This document shows positions 1 through 3,723 of a stretch of DNA of 5,311 bases, in pieces. A program made the position numbers and the translations under genes. Source of the stretch: Rhodoferax sp. (GTDB lineage Bacteria > Pseudomonadota > Gammaproteobacteria > Burkholderiales > Burkholderiaceae_C). Under the pieces are notes generated by a model. That model did no database searches and was not told where the DNA came from. It worked only from the letters and a program-made list of their open reading frames with translations. The first letter of the stretch is position 1. Every line of letters starts with the position of its first letter. The stretch is taken from NCBI GenBank assembly GCA_020048255.1, contig JAIFMR010000156.1, positions 1 to 5,311 of the forward strand. Reading direction: 5' to 3'.

Positions 1-40
1 AAAGAAGAAAGGACTTAGCTCATTTCTACTCTAAGTCCTT
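1..40 (-). terminator. Hairpin followed by a T-rich tract, likely minus-strand terminator
   Basis: A perfect 10-bp inverted repeat (AAGGACTTAG at 9-18, CTAAGTCCTT at 31-40) encloses a 12-nt loop. Read on the minus strand, the hairpin is followed directly by TCTTCTTT, the usual layout of an intrinsic terminator. On the plus strand it is followed by GATTCATATG, which is not T-rich. It would end minus-strand transcription coming from the decoration gene. The stem is not especially G+C-rich and the T tract is interrupted, so efficiency is uncertain. Confidence 0.5.
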
Positions 41-87
41 GATTCATATGGTCGTGTGAAACCGCTCTAAAGATAGCCTGTAACCCG

Positions 88-106
88 CATGAATGCTTGA
101 TTCATG
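88..106. repeat. Small inverted repeat with overlapping direct repeat
   Basis: CATGAAT (88-94) and ATTCATG (100-106) form a 7-bp stem around a 5-nt loop. The decamer CTTGATTCAT at 96-105 also occurs at 38-47, beside the terminator-like hairpin. An A+T-rich stretch follows (107-125). The role is unknown; a protein-binding site or part of an attachment site are both possible and neither is shown. Confidence 0.35.
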
Positions 107-228
107 ATTTTAAAAAGTTGTTTTGTTCCCCTGCTTGTTCCCCCGATTTCCCTTTGATACCCCTCTGAAAGTCTCAAGACTACGCTGCTCGCGCCAGCAG
201 TCGAGGCCTTGCACCTGGTGCGCTTACG

Positions 229-336
229 TTGGGAGCATCAGTGCAGCCGGGCCGGGCGGTCACGTTGGGGGCATAAATGCGGGCGTGCCAGGCGCTTGCA
301 TTGGGGGCATCAGTGCCACGGTGCCGGGTGGTCACA
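229..336. repeat. Three 36-bp tandem repeat units (left block)
   Basis: Three consecutive 36-bp units start at 229, 265 and 301, each opening TTGGGRGCAT. They are head-to-tail with no unique spacers. The middle unit has diverged most. A further degenerate 36 bp (337-372) and a shortened unit (374-400) link this block to the 37-bp block on the right. The period equals 12 codons, and in the plus frame one can read a Gly/Ala-rich 12-residue motif, but frame is lost later in the array, so a current protein is unlikely. Confidence 0.7.
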
Positions 337-351
337 GTGCTTTTGAGTAGT

Positions 352-366
352 GGCGCAAGCTGCGCC
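352..366. repeat. Strong short hairpin inside the repeat array
   Basis: GGCGCA (352-357) and TGCGCC (361-366) form a perfect, G+C-rich 6-bp stem with a 3-nt loop. It lies in the degenerate unit between the two repeat blocks. No T tract follows on either strand, so it is not a standard terminator. Confidence 0.5.
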
Positions 367-400
367 GATACTCTTGGCATCAGTGCCACGGTGCAGGCGC

Positions 401-535
401 TGGCCACCAGCACGCCAGGCGGTCAAGGTGTTGACGCTGGCCACCAGCACGCCGGCGGTCAAGGTGTTGACGCTGGCCACCAGCACGCCGGGCGGGCAAG
501 GTGCTGACGTTGGCCACCAGCACGCCGGGCGGTCA
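401..535. repeat. Tandem 36-37-bp repeats with nested palindromes (right block)
   Basis: Units start at 401, 438, 474 and 511 with lengths 37, 36, 37 and a partial 25 bp. Each opens TGGCCACCAGCACGCC. Units A (401-437) and B (438-473) differ only near 416-419 of the first, where B lacks one base. The full units carry small palindromes: GCTGG-CCA-CCAGC across the unit junction, a CGCC/GGCG pair, and GTCAA-GGTG-TTGAC (intact in A and B). The near identity suggests recent amplification. Confidence 0.8.
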
Positions 536-551
536 TTACCCGGTAAGGTTT

Positions 552-570
552 TTTCGTAACAATCACGAAA
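552..570. repeat. Inverted repeat TTTCGT-N7-ACGAAA
   Basis: TTTCGT (552-557) and ACGAAA (565-570) are separated by 7 nt, a spacing typical of dimeric regulator or recombinase sites. It sits just after the last tandem repeat, at a short A+T-rich break in an otherwise G+C-rich stretch. The function is unknown. Confidence 0.35.
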
Positions 571-673
571 TGGCAGCGGTCACAGCCAACGGCACGCCGG
601 GCAACAGATCAGGCCAGGGCTTGCGCCTGGTGCACGGTGCCACGGTGCAGGCGTTGGCCACACAGCGAGCGGT

Positions 674-799
674 TTAGCCTTTGGTGGCAATGTCAATACG
701 TTTTGTCAGGTAGGTGATTACGTACCTTGATGTCTGCCAGCTTGTGCTGAGGTTGGCAGCGGGCAGGTGCACATGTATGCGCCCTAGCACGTCGATCAC
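674..799 (-). CDS. Possible small protein of 41 aa, GTG start
   Basis: This minus-strand frame follows the stop of the decoration gene in the same reading frame. It can start with GTG at 799 (or GTG at 790) and ends with TAA at 674-676. The predicted peptide begins VIDVLGRIHVHLPAANLSTS and ends LTKRIDIATKG. It has a balanced, protein-like composition with alternating hydrophobic and charged residues, unlike the repeat-derived frames to its left. There is no clear ribosome binding site and no ATG. It could be a small gene coupled to the decoration gene, the remains of a longer C-terminal part, or chance. I do not recognise a family. Confidence 0.3.
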   Translation of the reverse strand: MIDVLGRIHVHLPAANLSTSWQTSRYVITYLTKRIDIATKG

Positions 800-814
800 G
801 ATGTCGATTTTGGT

Positions 815-1180
815 TTAAAGAATCGCAATGCCCAGACCGCGTACTGAGTCGCGCAGGCTGGCGGCGGTGTGGCCTTCTCCAAGTGTGAGACCGGCGGCGT
901 TGAAGTCGCCACGGATGTAAGCGATGGCTTCCATGTCGTAGCTGGCGGCGTTGCAGTTTTCGGCCAGCACTGCGGTTGGCTGCTCGCTGCCGTCGGTGGC
1001 TGCGGTGGTGCTGAGGTTGTATTTTCCGCCTGTGGTGATTTTGCCAAGTACGCTGCCACGGGTGAGGTTATTTCCGGCGGCGATGGTGACTTTTATGGAA
1101 ACCAGGAGATCGGCGTTTCCAGCAAGCAGGTGATCAGGGGTGTATATGCCAGCGGTGGCGATGGATGCGTAGTTTGTCAT
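815..1180 (-). CDS. Head decoration protein (lambda gpD-like, HDPD family)
   Basis: This 121-aa protein matches the phage head decoration family. In lambda, gpD trimers bind the three-fold sites of the expanded capsid and stabilise it after DNA packaging. The family pattern is visible: LLVSIKVTIAAGNNLTRGSV near residues 25-44, then LGKIT with a Gly-Lys-Tyr turn, the segment AVLAEN near 70-75, a YIRGDFN strand near 88-94, and a C-terminal helix GHTAASLRDSVRGLGI near 103-118. Length is close to the usual 110-130 aa, so the gene looks intact. ATG at 1180 follows a weak purine stretch (AGAAAG). In most phages this gene sits next to the head protease and major capsid genes; here neither is visible. 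Upstream is an unknown 323-aa gene and downstream a repeat region. Confidence 0.9.
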   Translation of the reverse strand: MTNYASIATAGIYTPDHLLAGNADLLVSIKVTIAAGNNLTRGSVLGKITTGGKYNLSTTAATDGSEQPTAVLAENCNAASYDMEAIAYIRGDFNAAGLTLGEGHTAASLRDSVRGLGIAIL

Positions 1181-1232
1181 GAGGTCTTTCTGTATGCGGT
1201 GTTGGGGTGGCAGGCTTCGGCGCTGTGCGCCC

Positions 1233-1388
1233 CTAGCCTGCAGATGGCCAGCGGGTAATCAGTCGTTGCCCTGTTGGGCCTCCCTCTGATCTTTTACAGC
1301 TCACAGTGGTGCCTGCTCGCTGAATGGGTGCGGGGTCATCCATGCCATGGACTGGCTGGTGCGCTGCTCTGGCTCCGCTGGTCAGCAT
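1233..1388 (-). CDS. Doubtful small ORF of 51 aa in the gap
   Basis: An ATG frame at 1388 runs to TAG at 1233-1235, in the 228-bp gap between the 323-aa gene and the decoration gene. It begins MLTSGARAAHQPVHGMDDPA and is rich in Gly, Arg, Ala and Pro, with no recognisable motif. The only support is position: it starts 20 nt after the preceding stop codon, behind the same AAAAACCCCAC sequence that leads into the 323-aa gene. There is no clear ribosome binding site. It may well be chance; nothing else stands out in this gap. Confidence 0.18.
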   Translation of the reverse strand: MLTSGARAAHQPVHGMDDPAPIQRAGTTVSCKRSEGGPTGQRLITRWPSAG

Positions 1389-1397
1389 TGCGCGCCC

Positions 1398-2394
1398 GTG
1401 GGGTTTTTCTATGCGTTGATGTGAATTCCAAGTTTGCCGGGCAAGCTTTTGAGTTGACGCATCAGCCCGGCGGGGATTGTTTGGGCGGACTCCTGCCAGT
1501 TTGCATGGACTGCCGATGGCGCGGCCTCTGCTGCCGCGGCTGCTGGTACGGGGCCGGGCCCTGGCCCATAGCTCACTCGCGGGTCGGATGAGGGACGGTG
1601 GCCTTCGCGGGTAATGTCGTTTCCGTTCGTGTCCGTGACTGTGATTCCGCTGCCAAATCCTGGATCTATCGGTGGTGGGCGCGTCATGTTGTTGCGGTCC
1701 AAGATTTCATCGGAAAACGGGTCGAACGGTTTCGCAACAGGCGGTGCAGGCGTCGGTGGGCGGTGGGCGGCCATCCCGGATGCTGACAGGATGCTTTTCG
1801 CGGCTGTTGCTGTCTGGCGGCTTTGAAAATCGAGGTCGGCAATTTCGTTGATCAGCTCGGCGCTACGCTTTTCGAGCTTGGCCGGGGTCATTCCTTGGTC
1901 GGCGCAGCCAGTCTGGGCAATGACCTGGTCGGCGAATTTTTCAATGTGCTGAGGGGTGATGATCAAAGCCAGCAGACCGTATGGATCCATGTCGTAGGGC
2001 GCGATTGCGGTTTCAAAGGAACTGGCGAAAGCCTTTGTTTTGACCTTAATCTTCATGGCTCCGTTTTCGTGGCGGTCGTATGAGTCATGCATGGCTGCGT
2101 GGCTCGATGCTAGGCAGGCAAATTTGGCGCTGTGCAGCATTTTTTCTCGCGCCTCGTCAAATTTGAGGGTCAAGGTCTCGACGATGGCTTTCTTCGCGGT
2201 TGCCGGGTCAACCCATCGCAGCGCTGCCAGTTCGGCCTTCTTGACATTCAATTGGTGGTCTGTTTTCTCAAGCGAAGTGCGCAGTTCTTTTTGAGTTTTC
2301 AACAGAGTGGCGTGCAGTCCGGCAACAAGTGCGGTGCTGTCGGTAGGGCTTTCTTCGAGATTAAATGTTTGGTCTGTCATGGGTGGGGTTTTTC
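1398..2394. repeat. 12-bp direct repeat bracketing the 323-aa gene
   Basis: GTGGGGTTTTTC occurs at 1398-1409 and at 2383-2394, in the same orientation. On the minus strand each copy gives AAAAACCCCAC at a stop codon, once behind the roughly 73-aa gene and once behind the 323-aa gene. The match does not extend beyond 12 bp. The pair exactly brackets one gene, as a short duplication around an inserted gene would, but a shared intergenic signal is also possible. Confidence 0.5.
1409..2380 (-). CDS. Unknown 323-aa protein, helical N-terminal part and Pro/Ala-rich C-terminal part
   Basis: I do not recognise this protein. Residues 20-55 (LHATLLKTQKELRTSLEKTD onward) and about 165-200 look like long amphipathic or coiled-coil helices. 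Residues 60-155 appear to be a mixed helical domain with two histidine-bearing helices (SSHAAMHDSYDRH, 92-104). From about 205 the chain becomes Pro-rich (RPPTPAPPVAKP), with a short beta-like insert (GITVTDTNGNDIT, 245-257), a GPGPGPVP stretch, an alanine run near 280-287, and a C-terminal basic helix (LMRQLKSLPGKLGIHINA). No signal peptide or membrane segment is seen. ATG at 2380 lies 12 nt after the upstream stop, without a good ribosome binding site, so translational coupling is likely. Its place before a capsid gene would fit a scaffold-like or capsid-associated role, but that is inference. Confidence 0.75.
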   Translation of the reverse strand: MTDQTFNLEESPTDSTALVAGLHATLLKTQKELRTSLEKTDHQLNVKKAELAALRWVDPATAKKAIVETLTLKFDEAREKMLHSAKFACLASSHAAMHDSYDRHENGAMKIKVKTKAFASSFETAIAPYDMDPYGLLALIITPQHIEKFADQVIAQTGCADQGMTPAKLEKRSAELINEIADLDFQSRQTATAAKSILSASGMAAHRPPTPAPPVAKPFDPFSDEILDRNNMTRPPPIDPGFGSGITVTDTNGNDITREGHRPSSDPRVSYGPGPGPVPAAAAAEAAPSAVHANWQESAQTIPAGLMRQLKSLPGKLGIHINA

Positions 2395-2614
2395 AAAGTT
2401 GAAAGAGTTCGATGGATTTCGCGCCGATGTGGAGTTCATCGGATTGCAGGGCGATCAGCAGGGAGCGGGTTTCAGCCTGGTCGAGTCGGGCGGTTAGCTG
2501 TACGCGGTTTGCCCATAGTCGGATATGGGTGCAGCCGTCGGGTGTCTGGCTAGCCACCAGCCCGGACAACTGAACGTTGTCAATGGGGATTTGCGAAGGT
2601 GGTTTTTGGTTCAT
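2393..2614 (-). CDS. Small unknown protein, about 73 aa
   Basis: The frame ends with TGA at 2393-2395. I prefer the ATG at 2614 (MNQKPPSQIPIDNVQLSGLV), which overlaps the end of the upstream 164-aa gene by 35 bp. A TTG at 2653 would add 13 residues and increase the overlap to 74 bp. Neither start has a strong ribosome binding site, which suggests coupling to the upstream gene. The protein reads as alternating short strands (VQLSGLVASQ, THIRLWANRVQLTARL) followed by a helix (DQAETRSLLIALQSDE) and a final strand (IGAKSIELFQL), so a compact alpha/beta fold is likely. No family is recognised and there is no membrane segment. Confidence 0.65.
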   Translation of the reverse strand: MNQKPPSQIPIDNVQLSGLVASQTPDGCTHIRLWANRVQLTARLDQAETRSLLIALQSDELHIGAKSIELFQL

Positions 2615-3074
2615 TCTGGCAGTGTCGCGGGTTCCAAACGTTGGACAAATCAACAGGCTTTAAATTTCCATCAGCACGCGGCTTAGTGGAAATGATGCCC
2701 TGAATCCTGCGCCGTGTCTCGGGTAGTCTGCCGAATTTGGCCTCGATGCGAGACAGCTCTGGTTCAGGGATGCTGTGGTGATTTCGGACTCTGGCTCCCA
2801 GCGCTTGGGCTTGGCGGGCTGGTTTTACCTCGCAGGTTTGGGCTGCCAGAAAGCGAATGACTTCGTCGCGCTCGGGGAGTTTTGAACAAGCGTGTAGTCG
2901 TCCGCCCTTGCGGCTGGCCAAGCCTAACAATTGGTCGAGCGAACGTGCAGGGCTGGCCAGGCGGGTGTCAATGGCGTGTGCCAGCCACATTCGAGTTGTT
3001 GGTGGCAGGGGTTGGCCCTGCACCAGCAGGGTACGTACTGCGCTGAGGGTTCGGGCGGCTTCGATCGGTTTCAT
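2580..3074 (-). CDS. Unknown 164-aa basic protein, element-associated
   Basis: ATG at 3074 overlaps the stop of the 67-aa gene in an ATGA arrangement, and an AAAAGG sequence 6 nt upstream can serve as ribosome binding site. Residues 3-42 form a likely helical segment (AARTLSAVRTLLVQGQPLPP, then MWLAHAIDTRLA). Residues 45-52 carry LDQLLGLA, and 66-78 LPERDEVIRFLAA. Residues 100-128 (IPEPELSRIEAKFGRLPETR onward) look like a pair of helices that could be a small DNA-binding unit. The last 35 residues are polar and probably flexible. Charge and Arg content suggest nucleic-acid contact, but I recognise no named family. Confidence 0.7.
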   Translation of the reverse strand: MKPIEAARTLSAVRTLLVQGQPLPPTTRMWLAHAIDTRLASPARSLDQLLGLASRKGGRLHACSKLPERDEVIRFLAAQTCEVKPARQAQALGARVRNHHSIPEPELSRIEAKFGRLPETRRRIQGIISTKPRADGNLKPVDLSNVWNPRHCQNEPKTTFANPH

Positions 3075-3274
3075 GATCGGCCTTTTTTTTGGACGAGATG
3101 GATCATGCCCAAATGTTCCTTCGCCAGTGTGATGTATTGAAACGCTGCGTCCAAGTTAGGGGTGCTGAAGACTCCACACTTCAGGTGTGCGATGGCTTTT
3201 TCAAGCAGCGTTATGGTGTGGTCAATCTGCCGATGCTCTTCGGTAACGTAGGGGAAAAGTGATTCAATTTTCAT
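3071..3274 (-). CDS. Small unknown helical protein, 67 aa
   Basis: First gene after the noncoding region, starting ATG at 3274 without a clear ribosome binding site. It is predicted as two helices (about 11-32 and 40-62). Each carries the same pattern Glu-His-x4-His: EHRQIDH at 13-19 and EHLGMIH at 53-59. There is one cysteine at 33. No signal peptide or membrane segment. The end of the gene contains a run of eight A, and its TGA overlaps the ATG of the 164-aa gene, so the two are translationally coupled. I know no named family for it. The paired histidines might bind metal, but the i to i+5 spacing is not typical, so this is only a suggestion. Confidence 0.65.
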   Translation of the reverse strand: MKIESLFPYVTEEHRQIDHTITLLEKAIAHLKCGVFSTPNLDAAFQYITLAKEHLGMIHLVQKKGRS

Positions 3275-3295
3275 AGCTAAATCGTATGGCTTTGG

Positions 3296-3336
3296 GGAGT
3301 TGCGGAGTTGCGGAGTTGCCTATGTGGCGGAGTTGC
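3296..3336. repeat. Four GGAGTTGC octamers (iteron-like)
   Basis: Three exact head-to-tail copies of GGAGTTGC occupy 3296-3303, 3304-3311 and 3312-3319, and a fourth lies at 3329-3336 after a 9-nt gap. I find no other copy in the window. On the minus strand they read GCAACTCC and end 22 nt upstream of the start codon of the 67-aa gene, so a bound protein could also control that operon. Confidence 0.75.
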
Positions 3337-3401
3337 GCCCTAGCGCTATTTCGCGCCTCTTAGCACCCGTATGCACGTTTTTTTCTGAAAGTACCTTTTA
3401 A

Positions 3402-3409
3402 GGGGGGGG
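3402..3409. repeat. Homopolymer of eight G
   Basis: An uninterrupted G8 tract lies in the noncoding region, followed by a CCTGGCTGGCCCAG segment. No gene start or coding frame depends on it as far as I can see, so it is either neutral, a spacing element, or a sequencing-prone spot. Confidence 0.6.
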
Positions 3410-3554
3410 CCTGGCTGGCCCAGACCGACTGGCTGGTCGACACGGGCAGCGTCGCGCGATGCGATTCTTCGAGGGTTGCACTGCGCTTGCGTTGGTGTTG
3501 ACGGCAGGCAGTCGCCGGGGCTGGCTGGCACCCCGTGGCACGCACCCTACTACC

Positions 3555-3662
3555 CACAAGACAGAACGACAAAAGGGACAAAAGCCCTGATTCGGAAAAT
3601 GTGCAGTCTTTGGTGTGGGATACGGGTTTGGGGTTTTGTCCCTTTTGTCGTTCTGTCTTGTG
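3555..3662. repeat. Perfect 29-bp inverted repeat with 50-nt spacer
   Basis: The left arm (3555-3583) and right arm (3634-3662) are perfect reverse complements over 29 bp. After one mismatch, CCC (3585-3587) and GGG (3630-3632) extend the pairing. Each arm holds three near-copies of GACARAAS (left arm at 3560-3567, 3568-3575 and 3577-3584), so the site contains six similar motifs in two opposed sets. No T tract follows on the minus strand, which argues against a simple terminator for the DUF3987 gene. Likely roles are a protein-binding site, an extruded DNA hairpin, or a large RNA stem in the DUF3987 3' region. Confidence 0.85.
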
Positions 3663-3723
3663 TCTATAAGCGTATGGGCTGTAAGTCATTGATATATAAA
3701 TAAATAAAGGTTAAAAATGCTTA

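Larger units (their letters stand above)
383..661. repeat. Dispersed direct repeat of an array segment
   Basis: A 25-nt segment at 383-407, beginning GTGCCACGGTGCAGGCG, recurs at 637-661 with one mismatch. The first 12 nt also occur at 313-324. Related sequence (TTGCRCCTGGTGC) is found near 209-221 and 621-633, so both array edges share the same elements. This implies the array once extended further, or that a copy was moved to the right side of the 552-570 inverted repeat. Confidence 0.6.
1..673. other. Long region without a convincing gene
   Basis: No reading frame here looks like a real protein. The short open frames run through the tandem repeats, and indels shift the reading frame between repeat copies (one unit is 36 bp and its neighbours 37 bp). 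The region holds the hairpin at 9-40, the palindrome at 88-106, the repeat array at 229-535, the strong hairpin at 352-366, an inverted repeat at 552-570, and a second copy of an array segment at 637-661. It looks structural or decayed rather than protein-coding. Confidence 0.55.
3275..3723. other. Noncoding region after the DUF3987 gene, candidate replication or control locus
   Basis: About 450 bp separates the DUF3987 stop from the next gene. It contains an A+T-rich patch (about 3687-3719, alternating TA and TAAA elements), a 29-bp perfect inverted repeat (3555-3583 with 3634-3662), a G8 run (3402-3409), and four GGAGTTGC octamers (3296-3336). Phage P4 and similar elements place direct-repeat binding sites for their replication protein in intergenic regions, so an origin is a reasonable reading next to a DUF3987 gene. 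Minus-strand frames through it (3689-3360 and 3531-3346) cross the inverted repeat and the G8 run and do not resemble proteins. A promoter for the downstream genes should also lie here, but I see no convincing -35/-10 pair. Confidence 0.4.

Noticed and set aside
9..75. Possible tRNA or tRNA 3' end serving as an attachment site (TTAGCTCA resembles a D-arm)
   Set aside because: No acceptor, anticodon and T arms can be assembled around it; the dominant structure is a simple 10-bp hairpin.
229..535. Possible CRISPR array
   Set aside because: Units of 36-37 bp are directly adjacent with no unique spacers, the sequence changes gradually along the array, and no cas gene is visible.
528..554. Plus-strand terminator (CCGGG...CCCGG followed by a T6 run)
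   Set aside because: The stem is only 5 bp with a 9-nt loop, the T run starts several bases after the stem, and no plus-strand gene lies upstream.
869..1258. Plus-strand 129-codon open frame
   Set aside because: It lies antisense to the decoration gene, whose family pattern is clear; the plus frame is a Gly/Val/Ala-rich shadow.
1349..3436. Shared 11-mer GACTGGCTGGT near 1350 and 3428
   Set aside because: Short G+C-rich match without extended similarity or meaningful positions; likely chance.
3555..3662. Insertion sequence or full transposon
   Set aside because: Only 50 nt separate the arms, there is no transposase, and I see no clear target-site duplication; a miniature element remains a minor alternative.
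3346..3689. Minus-strand frames of 109 aa (3360-3689) and 61 aa (3346-3531)
   Set aside because: They overlap in different frames, cross the long inverted repeat and the G8 run, have low-complexity Ser/Arg/Gln-rich composition and no recognisable domain.
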